A DNA stretch of 64,000 bases from Lyophyllum atratum (lineage: Eukaryota > Basidiomycota > Agaricomycetes > Agaricales > Lyophyllaceae). The position numbers and the translations under genes are program-made. Each line of letters starts with the position of its first letter. The stretch's first letter is position 1. The notes below the pieces were generated by a model, which worked only from the letters and a program-made list of their open reading frames with translations, had not been told where the DNA came from and made no database searches. Below, piece by piece: positions 36,280 through 49,500 of this stretch. The stretch spans positions 2,170,001-2,234,000 of the forward strand of contig JACGCN010000002.1 in NCBI GenBank assembly GCA_014905825.1, in the 5' to 3' direction.

Positions 36280-37750
36280 TAGTTATGTTATGTTATGTTA
36301 TATTACACCCAGCGGTCCAATTCCTGAACAAGGGCGTTCCCGGAAGTATCCCGACGTACAAGCAAGCGGGTACGTCATCGTCCCGGATCCTATCAACTCC
36401 GTTCGCCGAGCTATTCGAAGTCCCAGAACGTCTGACTAAAGAGTCAAGTAGGACAAGAGGCAGAGTCAGTTGTTACCACTACTGTGTATCAGACAGTGTA
36501 AGGGGAGAGAAGGGACATAAGGTTCATTCATGGAATAAATTGATGTGACCTCGAACACGAATTTGGCCAGGAGATTAACTGTTTTTCTGCTAGCAAGGAG
36601 AGTCCTCAGATCTGTAGCAGCATTCTGAGGAAGACCCACACTGAATGTGGGAAGGTCCCGAGCGATCTTCTCCATGAAGGTTGCTCTCAGATCAACGAGA
36701 GGCTGATGATCAGAGCATGCGAGAAGGGCGTGTTCGGGAGACTCGGTCTCCTTTTTACAGAATCGACACAATCTTTGGCTGGGGTCAATTCGCGGCCGTC
36801 GAGAGTCGAGCCATCTTAGCCTTTCCAAAGAAAAAACATGGTCAGACAATAAAACTCTGGTGAGGGCTACACGGTGCTCTTTATGGGGAACACTGAGATA
36901 GTGTCGGAAATACAGAGTCTGGAGTCTTGGCCGCTTGTCTCCATCAGGCTCAACCCGATTTCGAAGCAGATACAGTTTTGGCGACGAATCAATTGAATTT
37001 TGGAGATGCTTTTCAGCCCCGGATTGTACCTCCTTGATGAGTGCTTCAATCTTCTTGGTAGAGATGGTTGCGAGATCAGGGAGATCAATGCGGAAGGGTA
37101 GGTTTGATAGGACATACAAGAGGTCCATTACCCATGAAGCATTTCCAGCCTCAGCGAGAGATAGTGAGTCTCGGAAAGCACGATGTGCATATCTATCCGG
37201 GGGCAGAGTCACGAGATATCTCAGATACTTGAGGGCGAGAATGAGTCGACGAAATCTGAGTGGTAAGATAGCTGTCTCTGTGAAGAGAGGGGCGAGCATG
37301 CTGGATTGAGAATTAAGTCCAAGGGCCCGTCGCAGAAAACTGTGTTGGATTGCTTCTAAATTCTTTCTGAGGACCTCATCAATGTCCAAACAGACTTCAC
37401 AGCCATGAATGAGATGGGGATCGAGAAGCGCAGTGTACAGTCTTCGAGCTTCCCAAGGTGGAATAGTACCAACCTTGGATTCGAGGGCAAAGATCATTCT
37501 TCCAACCAGCTGTGCTTTGCTTGCTTTTTTGTTGTAGTGTTCAATAAAAATATTTCGCGCAGTTGAGCGAAGAGTGATGCCAACATATGTTTCCTGGGTG
37601 GAGACCTTGAGCTCCTTATCTCCAAACCAGAAGCGGGGGAGGATGGTGGGGAGGAGACCGAAGATCATGATAAGGGACTTAATGATGTTAAGTATCATGA
37701 AATTCCTACGGCACCATAAAAATCGTCCATCCCTCCAGAACGTGAGGAAC
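36280..37750 (-). mobile_element. 5'-truncated non-LTR retrotransposon (LINE) with intact C-terminal ORF
   Basis: A single intronless minus-strand ORF (37698-36466, 410 aa) that can be read upstream in frame to about 37740 (GRFLWCRRNFMILNIIKS). The sequence is the part of a LINE ORF2 lying after the reverse-transcriptase active site. It has the KSLIMIFG and TYVGITLRS blocks, the LYTALLDPHLIHGCEV region and a terminal zinc knuckle with Cys311, Cys314, His323 and Cys328 (CX2CX8HX4C). The RT catalytic region, endonuclease and ORF1 are missing, which fits 5' truncation during target-primed insertion. The 3' end (36280-36300) is a run of ATAAC-type units, a known kind of LINE tail. No clear target-site duplication was found. 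The fragment cannot move by itself. Confidence 0.87.
36282..36300. repeat. short pentamer repeat at LINE 3' end
   Basis: Plus strand reads as repeated GTTAT units (ATAAC on the LINE sense strand). It lies at the expected 3' terminus of the LINE fragment. Confidence 0.7.
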
Positions 37751-38221
37751 GAGTTGTAGAATCAAGCCAGAAGGACGGCCGTTGCACAACCATCACATGG
37801 ATCTCAGAGGGAAGATGACTAATTGATCACGGGCTGCTGCGTTTTGAGAGGTTTTGAGGTGAGACACAGGCGCGCGGTATTGTAGTCATAGATATTGTTC
37901 CCTTGTTGAGTCTGAGACAATGAAGCGGGCGGGCGCATCGTGGTGGTCAGGACTGATGAAGAAACCGCGGACGGCGAGCAGGGAGGATCGTTGGACGTCA
38001 GACAGTATACACGGCACATCTCATGGAGCACAAGCAAGGTAGCTCGATGCTCGAAAGTGGCCCGTGACGAGGATATCCCTGAGCTGTGCTTCGCGGAACA
38101 GTGTTGCTCCCGAAGACTGACTTGACATGGTGCTCGCAAAGTGCTTCGGGTGTACAAGAAAAGTTGGGTATTTGGGGTATACTTAAGGTGGCTCAAGTGA
38201 GGTGTTTCAAACAGATATTCA

Positions 38222-38301
38222 CGCGCTCTCGATGCGTTCTGCTATGCAGGGCAAGGTAGAGTTGGTTCGGAGTGTCACTTTTCACTTTTTGATGATGGTG
38301 G
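38222..38301. repeat. 80-bp direct repeat, copy A
   Basis: Pairs with 38399-38478 at an offset of 177 bp. I count six mismatches in 80 aligned positions and no gap. Weaker similarity extends about 20 bp upstream. See the copy B entry. Confidence 0.9.
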
Positions 38302-38398
38302 CTGCCACTGGCCTGATACAGTAATTTCCTGAAGCAGACGACGCAGGTGGGCCCTACGAGCGGAGGACAGTGTAAGTGAAGGTTTCAAGAGATAGTCT

Positions 38399-38478
38399 CG
38401 CGCTCTCGAAGCGTTCTGCCAAGCAGGGCAACGTAGAGTGGGTTCGGAGTATCACTTTTCACTTTTTGATGATGGTGG
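38399..38478. repeat. 80-bp direct repeat, copy B
   Basis: Copy B ends 70 bp before the BNA6 start codon, so the duplicated unit probably contains BNA6 promoter sequence. Both copies end TTTTTGATGATGGTGG. Confidence 0.9.
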
Positions 38479-38547
38479 TTGTGGTATATGTAGTACCGGG
38501 TGTAATAGAGGCGCACTCCGAAGTTCCGTGCTTATTATTAGACAACC

Positions 38548-39706
<1,159 letters not shown>

Positions 39707-39736
39707 AATTGGGTTACAGTCAGTACAAACAAGGGC

Positions 39737-40997
39737 TCATTTCACCAGGTTGAATAGAGATACCGCATTCCCCCCACGGACACCCTCCTTGTCAGTTTGA
39801 CTCCACCCCTGTACGGCGTCAATTGCCTCAAGGTTTTCTACCACGCTCTTCCATTTCTCTGTCGTACTGAGTGGCGGGAAGAAGGGATGGTCCGTGCCAA
39901 AGAGCATCCTTTGGCTCCCCAGACTGCGATTCGCAGCCTTGGTGGAAGAAACACCGGCCTGATACCTGCCTGAACGAGCAATAACGTCACTGACGAATCC
40001 AAGCTCTTCAGGCCCGTACGCCACAGCGTCAAGGTATAGTTTTCCGAGATAGTATCGAGCATCGTGTCTGAGTCTGGACGCGACGACTGGGTCGTGATCG
40101 ATGCATGATGCCAGACGGGAAGACAACTGAGGTAAGGCGCCACCGGAGTGCGCGAGCAATAGGCGAAGGGATGGATATCTGTCAAATACACCTGATAAAA
40201 TCAGCCTGGTTGTTGCCTATCCGCCTTCATCAGTCCATCATAGCCGTAACACTCTGTAGTTCTAAACTCACGATTGTGGTCTCAAACGGAAAGCCGAGCG
40301 CAAGAGGTAGCACGTGGCCATTATCCTTGTCGCCCCATGCCTTGGGATCAACACCATAGTGGGGATGGATGAAGACAACGAGGCCAGCCTCTTCTATGGC
40401 GGCCCAGACGGGATCAAGCGCCTCGTCGTCAAGCCCTTTGCCAACACCCCGGGTGCCCATTATCAAACCGCGTAGATGGGGCAACTTAGATATCTGCTTG
40501 ACGGTTTCCAGGAGTGACTCTGTGGTGATCTCGGGCACAAGGGGGAGGAGACCAAAACCATAGAGGCGCTTGATGGGAGCATCTCGCGCATTTGGGGATG
40601 TGGAGCAGTACTCTTCGAGATCTTCATTAAGTTCGTTTGCGAGCGTGCGAGCCTGTGGTGCAGGAAGGAAATCTAACCAGGGGTTTGCAGTGCTACACGG
40701 TTGTCACTTGTGTGAGCGGGGTTTGTGAGGCATATATAATTGTGCCCACCTGACCACGGAGACGTCGATTCCATGCTTATCCATGAACTTCAACTTCTCT
40801 TCGCGATCCCAATACTGAGGCCCAACTGGCCGCCCTCCACTGGGCTCATGGTCCAAGATCAACAGGCGTTCATCAAGTTTTCCGTCGCGTGTAGCCGAAG
40901 AGCGAATTAAAGGAACGGCTGAGCGGGTACGCAAGAGTGCGGCATATCGGGGGAGATATACGTGGGTATGGATGTCGACCAAGAGCTTGGAGGCCAT
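39737..40997 (-). CDS. ACMSD-like amidohydrolase (aminocarboxymuconate-semialdehyde decarboxylase family)
   Basis: Three exons (complement 40997-40750, 40692-40272, 40216-39737) give 382 aa. It is an amidohydrolase-2 TIM barrel with DIHTHVYLP (metal-binding His10 and His12), HPHYG (192-196), LLLAHSGGALP and the FGTDHPFFPP metal Asp. This arrangement is that of ACMSD, which removes aminocarboxymuconate semialdehyde before it can cyclise to quinolinate. Other decarboxylases of the superfamily (gamma-resorcylate, 5-carboxyvanillate) share these motifs, so the substrate is inferred from family and neighbourhood. An in-frame ATG at 41099 would add 34 residues. I prefer 40997 because it starts just before the HxH strand. 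Confidence 0.85.
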
Positions 40998-41161
40998 GGA
41001 GGCACGATACTTGAAATTTCGCGTAGGGGCGACATGACGGGCCGACGCTAAGTTGAGCCAAGCAGGTGCAAAGCCAGGGATGTGGCGGTCAGCTTCCATA
41101 TATTCATGTCGGCAATGCTGGTCGATCTAAGCCTAAATAGTCCGTCTTCACAACACCCACT

Positions 41162-42766
41162 ATGACTTTCACAGAGATACAAGCCATCCGCACTGAGGTT
41201 CGTCCCCGTTTTCCCACTTATCCGACGCGTTTTCTGACTTAAGCACCATCCAGATATCAACCGTGACTGCTATAATTGCTCGCGTCGAACAACGTTTATC
41301 GAACCTTGCGAGCCATACCGAAGAGGAGCATGAATCCTCCCAGCGCGCGATCGCCGAACTCAAGCGAGAGAATGCCGAGTTCGCCAACAGAACTCGATGG
41401 CTGAACCATCAAAAGGATGAGTTGGAGCGAAGGTTGGCTCAACAGAAGCCTGACTTGGATAATGCCATAGAGGCCCGTGAGGCTTCCCGCCAAAAGCTGA
41501 AGTATACCAGAAGGGTCGTGCGCGACTTGGTCATTGAAAATGAGAGGGTGATTTTATCTTGACGTCTTTCATTCTCGAGAAGCCGACAAGTTGGGTTATT
41601 AAGCAGGTGGCCGGCGGACTCCCATCAAACCTGACTGAAGCAGAAGAGCAAGAGGAGATGAGGAGAGCACTGGAGGAATCCATGGCTATCAGCGTCTCCT
41701 CGAGCTCCTCTAGTTCGGGCAGCGCCAGAACAGCGCGTCAACATCAATCTCCCCTGCCTGCACCGAGTGCCAGACTTGATTCGGAAAGACGGCACCCTAG
41801 AACCGAAGCATCTGAAGTAGGCAGCAGCAGCACAACTCGCAATCGCCGGGAAGCCACTCCGCCAACACCCAGCAGTGCCTCACCAGACGAATCAGTGCAC
41901 CCACAGTCATCCCAACCGGTAGGCACGGACGATGTGGACAGATACGCTTGGAGTATCCATTACTCACACCCTCCTGGGTCGTGCACCACGTCATTTGGCC
42001 CCGTTGGCTATTCAAGAATGTTGCAGCACGCGTTGATCGTACAAGGGAAGGTGGGTATCCAAATGTTTCTTGGTATCTTCAAGAGAGTTGACGCGTATTG
42101 AGGCAGGTTGCGGCTTTGAAACAGTACGCCAACACATCTTCTCCACTTGGAGCGTTGAGTTTGAGGACATGATCTTGTTTCTTGTAGTCTTGAGACGACT
42201 TCTGACGTCGCTCCGCGCATGCACTTTATCGGCGATCTTGCATTCATGTACGATCCCATTTTTCTAGAAGGGCGTTCCGGAGAGACGAAGAAGTCCTGCA
42301 TCCTTGATTGGGGAACCGAGGAGATTACCAGAAGTTTAGAGAGATTTGTACGAGGTAATAGACAACCTCTTCATACATTCCTTTTCCCAACAGACAAGGC
42401 ATGTCAACATGATGTTTGATGGTCATTGAGAACCATGCATCTGACGACCTTCCACAGAAGCACTGGTTCTATGTTGGCGCACACACTTGGAAAGTTACTG
42501 ACTTTGCGCCTGTATGGCCATCCCTGGGTAGGAAGGTAAGCCTTGAATCTGAGTATCATTTGACTCGATTTTGATGGTCGCAGACAAAGCGGAAGATAGT
42601 GGAAAGATTGGTCCAGCGCAGTCACCAAGAGTTCGACGAAGCGACGATCACCACTGCCTTCGATGTGGGCGACTTGCGCCAGCTGTGTGTGGAGATTTCA
42701 AGCAATGGGCACCTAGAAAAGTCCATAAGGCTAGCCCGGAAGATGGGCTATGAAGCTCCGCGGTAG
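41162..42766 (+). CDS. coiled-coil protein with UIM-like motif, function unknown
   Basis: Seven exons (41162-41197, 41254-41547, 41604-42050, 42107-42123, 42188-42347, 42458-42535, 42584-42766) give 404 aa. Residues 10-105 form a charged coiled coil. Residues 124-138 (EEQEEMRRALEESMA) fit the ubiquitin-interacting motif pattern, a hydrophobic residue, then Ala at +3 and Ser at +7. A Ser/Pro-rich linker follows, then a folded-looking C-terminal region with MHFIGDLAFMYDPIF and HWFYVGAHTWKVTDFAPVW. Exon 4 is 17 nt. The intron after 42347 could contain a further 9-nt micro-exon at 42394-42402; both versions keep the frame. I do not recognise the C-terminal domain. Confidence 0.68.
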
Positions 42767-43285
42767 TGGAGTATGGAGCGAAGTTGGCGAGGGGCTTCGA
42801 GGCGTCGTCTCATCTCCTGATTTGCACATAGACGACTGGATGTATGTTGTAATTGTTCTTGATTGTAGTTTCTTTCTGTGAGCCATTGGACAGTGCAAGG
42901 TGCGAGCTGTGAGGTAGAAGGCTTGGTTATCTTTCGCCGCCGTCGGGAACTGTAGTTCAAATTCAAGGGTATGACTTGTTTCTATTGAACCGAAATTGGA
43001 CCAACCGCATGTGACGGTTTTCAATTTTAGCACCCCTGAGCTGATCAGTTTCATGGAAAACGGCAACGGGATCAATCAATTCTCGCATCAGTATCCCAAT
43101 TTGGCCGACACTTTGACAAGGATGGTCGTCGCTAGTCGGTTCCCAAGGCCCCTTTCTTCACTTTTCTTGCATCAGGTTATCATCTTTCCATGGCTGCGGC
43201 TGCTCGAACATAAGTTAACACTGTATATTCCTCCCTTTCCACTGGTTGGCGCTTCCCTCCACTCGGCGCATGAGCCATCTCGGGC
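42767..43285. other. intergenic, tandem genes
   Basis: 519 bp. No coding signal, repeat or RNA gene was seen. Confidence 0.45.
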
Positions 43286-44454
43286 ATGCCTTCGCAATCT
43301 CGTCCCTATTCACCGACGCTCGGCATTCTTGTCCTTATTGTTATTATTTCCCTCTTTCTCGTCTTTGCGCCCGACATGCACGGCCAGGCCTCAGTGCGGC
43401 ATCAAAGACGTCGGTTTGAAGTTGCGCCTCGTCAATTGGAGAGCGCATCGAGTAGCGGGGCCAGTAGCATCACTCATGAGATCGCTACATCGACAACTTC
43501 TTCTTCGATTAGCATCCCGCCATCCAGTTCGAGCAGTGCATCGCTATCTTCAAGTTCTGTGACCTCTGGACCTTCGTCTAGCTCAAAACCCATCTCTTCT
43601 CCTTCGGCGTTCCCCTCTGCGTCGAGTTCTTCAAGTAGCTCATCGTCGTCAAGAAGTTCTACATCATCTTTGTAAGATTCCCTATCTTCTTGAAAGTTCC
43701 TCTCTAATAAATATTGCAGGCCTTCACCTTCAACGACCACAACCCGATCCTCTCTCTCCACCACACCCACACCCACACCCACCCCTGCACCGACGATCTC
43801 GCGTTCAGCATCGACGGCTGCCTTCGACCCGACTCCACGAACAACTCTTGTGATAGCACCACCATCATCGACAGCGACTGCCCTGCAAACCTTGATTCCC
43901 AGCCCATCTGCGACCAGCGGGGCCTCATCCGCCTCTCATAAAGGGTTTGTGATTCGATTCCCAGTCACTTCACGACATCGGCTTATCACACCTCATATCT
44001 CATTAGATTTTGGGCGAACAAAACTGCAGTTGCCGGAACTTTTACTGTCGTCGGCATTCTTGGTGTTGGTGTTATCGTCGTCCTCCTCGTTTTGATGAGG
44101 AGGCGTTCGGATAATCGCCGACATCGCGACCATGAATTCTACCAGACCTTCGCTGTGCAACCAGAGATGGCACAAAGCGCAGCAGGTAGTTTCATCACCC
44201 CGTCGGCGGGCGGGCACATTGGATCCCCTGCCCCCAGCGTCGCTGAGCTGTCGACACGCACTCCCATGGATCCTTATGTTGGGAACCTGCGTTCGAACTT
44301 CGGTTCTTCCTACACAACTCACAGTCTCGCGCCCGTTCAGGAACGAGGCTACGATGCTTCACATCCAACCACAGCTCCCCCAGTCTCCAGTCGACAAGTC
44401 GTTGATCGTAACTCTTATCAGCCATCTATCGATTCGTTTTACGGCGGGAGATGA
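43286..44454 (+). CDS. Ser/Thr-rich single-pass surface protein (Mid2/Wsc sensor-like architecture)
   Basis: Three exons (43286-43671, 43720-43944, 44007-44454) give 352 aa. A hydrophobic N-terminus (TLGILVLIVIISLFLVFAP) may be a signal peptide or anchor. About 170 residues of Ser/Thr-rich, Pro-containing sequence follow, likely O-mannosylated. One clear membrane span (TFTVVGILGVGVIVVLLVL) is followed at once by MRRR, and a 110-residue cytoplasmic tail ends the protein. This layout is like fungal wall-stress sensors, but there is no WSC domain or other named domain. Function is inferred from layout only. Confidence 0.72.
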
Positions 44455-45290
44455 TCTGATTTCAACTTCATCTGTATTCATCTGCATCACACCCTTTTTT
44501 CATCACAACCCAATTTTGCGTGGAAGGAAAGCATACTTATTTGATTACTTATTCCAGATCTCTTGTAGGGATCCGATGCTTTGAGCAATGATGTACTCTC
44601 TATATCGTAACACGGGGCTGGCCCAAACATGGAATTGATTACAAGTAAGGTGCTATGAGGACTAAGAGGGAGAACCCGACGTCATATACTACGCCAGTTA
44701 TCTACCGGACGTTTTGTGACTGCCTCCATCATATCCATGATCCATAGCTTTCAAGATATCGCCGTCATTTGGATGTGCTGCGATACGGAGGCGCACCGTT
44801 TAAGAGATCCCAGTAAAGCCATTGCCATCCGTGGGTACCTCGACGAGGTACAGAGTATGGACATAGATCGAAGGACTAGCAACAAATCTAAAACAGAAAC
44901 GGCTGAGCTTTGAGAACTTTTCGGCGCCTTAGAAAACGTGAAAAACGCTCCAAGCAACGTAATGGGCTGCCGTAGGGACGACGCCTCATAACGGACCCGA
45001 CCATCACCTGCAGAAGGTCGATCCGCAGACTTTTGAATGAAGTTGCGCGGGGTTATACACGCCGAGGAGGCCGTTAGTGGACGTTCAGGTCTTCGGAGAT
45101 GCGGTCTTGGTCGAGTGCGTCCTACACTTCCGGAGGCGGTTGAAGGTTCGAGAACGAGGAACTTAGGAACTCTTAGGAAGTGTCGGACCTGGCTGACTGC
45201 ACTCGGAGAACTGAGTGGCGCGTGCGTCACGCCATGTCAGTCTTCACATGACTTGAGGTCACTGTCACACGGAACTTACCCTCCCCACTC
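44455..45290. other. long intergenic region
   Basis: 836 bp between tandem plus-strand genes. A minus-strand 159-codon ORF (44751-45230) has no family character. I see no repeat or RNA gene. Confidence 0.45.
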
Positions 45291-46463
45291 ATGTCGCTGT
45301 TCCTCCGTGTCAGCTCGTTCAGCCGTTCGACTCCCGCTGCTTTTCGCAGGTATATATCTACGTCTCCAAAGGAGGCATTTTTGGAGGCGGTGCCCTCCCA
45401 TCCGGGCATAACATGTCTTTCACTCAACCGACCCCAGAACAAGAACGCAATATCTCTTAACCTTCTTCAGGTAAATGCCTTTGATTGCGGTGTCAGGTTT
45501 TTCTCAGCCGCTATTTATCTAGCAACTCAGAGAGAGTCTTGAGAGGGTCCATTTTGATAAGAGGTACTTGTACTTGGTCATATTGCTGGTACTTTCCTAT
45601 AACTGCTCTTTGAAAGTGTGCGCGTCCTTATCCTCCGTTCAACCACCGTGGGGTCTTTCTGTGCTGGGGCGGACCTTATAGAGAGGCGCACCATGTCGCA
45701 AATGCAGGTTGCGAAGTTTCTCGCTGACCTGCGCGATGCCTTGGGAAAGCTTGAAAATCTTCCCATGCCCACTATTGCTGCCATTGACGGTCCAGCTCTA
45801 GGGGGTGGTCTGGAATTAAGTCTTGCTTGCGACTTGCGAGTAGCAGGTATTTCATGCCTTATAATTGAATTGTAGCGCGATTTTGAAATCTTCTAAGGTT
45901 ATAATGTCAAGAAGATAGGTCTACCCGAAACTAGCCTCGGCATTATACCTGGTGCTGGTGGCACCCAGAGGGCCGCGAGACTTCTTGGTCCATCGAAGGC
46001 CAAAGATCTGATCTTTACAGCGCGCACTTTGAACGCAGAGGAAGCCCTTGCTTGGGGTATTTCATCCGATGGTCTAGTGCACTTGTAGCAGCTGATGATT
46101 GACCAGGTCTTGTCGACTACGTGTCGAGCCCAGACACAGGGGCTTTTGACCGCGCACTTAGCGTGGCCGAATCTATCTCGAAGAATGGTATTTCTGGCCT
46201 TCATCTTGCAGCTATACTCTGATATACATATGTTTTTCAGCTCCATTGGCTCTCAGGGCAGCGAAACAGGCAATCTCTAGGTCTGAAGATCTGGCGCTGG
46301 AGACAGGTATTCCATCCGGACATTTGTCCAAGAGCCCCGCTAACAGTTCATAGGACTGGACTTTGAACGAGCCTCATATGAAACCCTCTTGACTAGCCAG
46401 GATCGAAACGAGGCTCTGGAAGCCTTTCGAGAAAAGCGCAGGCCTGTCTTCAAAGGAGAATAA
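45291..46463 (+). CDS. mitochondrial enoyl-CoA hydratase/isomerase (methylglutaconyl-CoA hydratase-like)
   Basis: Seven exons (45291-45470, 45523-45563, 45617-45846, 45898-46056, 46107-46187, 46241-46306, 46354-46463) give 288 aa. The N-terminus is Arg/Ser rich and ends RRYIST, a mitochondrial targeting peptide. The crotonase fold follows, with [14 protein letters not shown] (first oxyanion region), [21 protein letters not shown] (second) and [24 protein letters not shown] with the catalytic Glu. The ADLxERRxMS pattern points to the AUH type, which hydrates 3-methylglutaconyl-CoA in leucine breakdown; a general enoyl-CoA hydratase role cannot be excluded. Its 3' end lies 43 bp from that of SEC10. 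Confidence 0.92.
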
Positions 46464-46506
46464 ATAACACCCCAATATAAATATATCATCAACATGCGTG
46501 TCTCGA

Positions 46507-49500
46507 TCAATTTCCGAATGGTCGGGATGGCATCGTGAAACCTCCTGCAAAATTGGCCGGGATGGCGGGCAGCCCTTTCGAGATACCATCACTCAATTTC
46601 AGTCCCTCCAAATCCTTCATCATCACGCTCAGGCGCCCGAAACGATCCTTCAAGCCTCTACCTTCCGTTCCCTCATCCGGCAGTCCCTGTGCATCGTTGA
46701 ACAGTTTCCCGAACTGATTCCAGTCACTCCGCAGTGTCAGATAAGGCTTAAGTAGGGTAGCATCAATACGCCCAAGGTAGTTCTCAGTGATATACGACTT
46801 GAGGATTTCCGGGCGGACAAGAAAGACGTTCCCGAGTTGTCGAATGAATTCAAATCGCTCGTGCAGTGCTGGTATACCGAAGGTGCTGACGGTATCTTGA
46901 TATGACTTGAGATCCCTAGAACACCAAGATCAATACATTTCTGCCTTCCGAAAATTGTGTCACCTACTTGGCAAGCATCAGCCCACCGGTCGCGCTGACG
47001 GGGAACTTCCTGAGATGTTCCAACAGAGCGCTAATGGCGTGTATAAGTAAATCATATGATAATGGCGGGAGGAAGTCCACCTATGGAACGCAACACCAAT
47101 CTCCGTGAGGAAGACTTCCAGGTTCTTTCCGCTTAGGCTTTGGGTGGCAATGTCTCGGACTTTTTCAAGGACCTCACAACACGCGATACACGGCTCCGTA
47201 TTGACGCGTGCAAATGACAGGTCGTCGTCTCGCGGATTGAAATCGTTGCGTCTCTGCTTCGTTAGTTGGGTGGTCAACCAGGAGACAATCGCTGTGACGT
47301 GTTCTCAGTTCATATCGCAGAGAGAGCGGCAAACACATACCGTCAGTGACACGCTGTAGAAGATGGTTGGTACCACCCTCTAGTCGGCTGACAGACTGGT
47401 TGTTGAAAACTACCATTTCACGACGCGTCGTCACCGAAGAGCTGGCCAGTGGAAGGAGGGCAGTATTGACATATTGTTGCCATAGATGGCAGATGAGGTC
47501 TACTGATCGTATGATGGTCAAAGGTTGCAAGCTGGGCTCTGTTTTGCTATCTGCGGCCTCTACACGCACTTGTGCACTGTGATTTGGGTTAACAACAGGT
47601 TGGGAAAAGTATGAAACACGCACGTCTCGATAGCTGCTCCGATATATGCGCTTCCGATGGCTTCCGCAAGCACACGAAGAAGAGCAAAGGTATTCTTCGC
47701 GCTTCAACAACCGTAAGCTACCAGCTCAGTTCTGACAAGAGACAACGTACACGTCATTTGTCGGACTCAACTCAACACATCGGCCAATAGCTTCCGCATG
47801 CCATTTTAGCATCTTTTCGGCGGTGTCAACGCTTAGCAGGCCGTCCTCTTCTCGAACTGGCTCTTCCCCAGACCTGTCTTGATTCCCAGCATTTATTCCA
47901 CCAAACCGCATGAGCGCAGCAGCAGCTTGCGCTGAGGTAGTCGAACCACCACTCGTGGATGTCGTTGCGGCAGCGGCACTCAGCTGATTGACCATGCGGT
48001 CGAACATGGAAGATTTCCCTTTCTGCGTCTTTTCCTATACAACGCGATGGATTATAAGCTGGTGCAGTGCCAGGAAGATGAGAATACATACGTGGTATCT
48101 AGTGAATTGTGACAGGAGGTTCGAGTAGAGCGCACCCAAACTTCGACTTTCACGTTCAAGGTATCGCTGACCTTCGATGTAAGGTACGAAGAGTTCCTCC
48201 ATTGCGGTCTCAAGCATCGTGCTGACAGCAGCAGACGTTCCCGGAGCTGAGGTCGAGCCCGTTATCGATCTCCGGAATTCAGTAGCTTCGTAAGGAGTCC
48301 GCGGTGATACATGAGGTAGTTCGTAAGTTTTGAGATCCTCGACTAACGTAGATGCTTGAATATGGACAAGCTGTAGAACGCGGAGGTAGGCAAGATCGGA
48401 TATGGAGCTTCCTCGGTGAAGGAGTTGTTCCATATGTTGTTGTATCTAGTGAAACGTCAGACGTTTACTTGATATATATTGCTTTCCTCACCGATTGCGC
48501 AAATACTCGCTGCAAGAAGACTTGCATGACTACTGAGGGGTTGGGAAATACAGCTTTCACAATTTGGGCCTCGGTTTCCACAGTCGATCGGATCTCTACA
48601 AAAAGTTCTGAGAGCCCTTGTTCACTTTTCGGTGAGCTCGCGTCTGGGTCAGGTAGAAGATCCCATCTGTTTCAATGACTGAGTGTTATACTGAGTTATT
48701 CCAAGGGGGAAGAAGCGTACAGGACATGGTCGTCAACAGGTTTATTGTTGCGCACGTTGTTGATGAAGAAGTCGTGTTGATTTACGTAGACCTGCACGCA
48801 AGATGCACCTCCGTTGAATTCGAGGAGAGTCTGAGCGCAATGCTATTCACAACACGCAGTGAGTCTGTAAGTAAACGGTGACCACGAATAATGGCCACTA
48901 ACGTGCATCATTTTTGGATCGCCTTTCCTGTAACATCGGTCGAAGAGATTAAGCATCTCCTTTTCAAACTTCTCGCAATATTTCTCGATGTTTTCACGGG
49001 TCTATCCATACGCTTCAGGGAGAGAACCGTACGAGATACACGGATAAAACACACCTTGTCAGCTGTTGGGAGATCCACCTCCTTGGCCACTGTATTCAGC
49101 CGCCGCAAAATAACTGCAACTTGACGCCGTCCGGCTCTCCCTTCTTTCCTCATCGTGTCCAAACGTGCTGTGTCGCCTTTGCTCAGTTGGTTGTAGAAGT
49201 CAATAATATCGTATGCAGCTTGTGCTCTTTGCCGTTCGATGTGAACCGTCTCCAATTGTTCGCCTGATCCTCGATCAGCATTACCACAGGCGTGATACGA
49301 CCGACTGCGTACCTATCCGGACGGCTGTACTACTCACTTGATTCATGCGACCTTCCATACCGGCAAACGACCCTCCAACAGCCTATGACCATGATAAGTG
49401 TAAACCAAGCCGTAAATCTAGACAGACGTACCTCGAAGCCACGATTGAGGTCTGCCATCTTCTTGGAGTACTCCCGCTCGGAGACACGTACACTCTTCTC

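Larger units (their letters stand above)
37751..38547. other. region between LINE and BNA6 with duplicated promoter segment
   Basis: About 800 bp without a confident gene. A minus-strand ATG at 38128-38126 opens a 35-codon ORF (MSSQSSGATLFREAQLRDIL...) that might be a first exon cut off by the LINE, but I could not extend it. The two copies of an 80-bp repeat are listed separately. Confidence 0.4.

Noticed and set aside
43474..43782. Minus-strand acidic ORF of 102 codons
   Set aside because: Antisense of the Ser-rich stretch in the plus-strand surface protein.
44751..45230. Minus-strand ORF of 159 codons
   Set aside because: No domain, no codon or splice support, no conserved-looking block.
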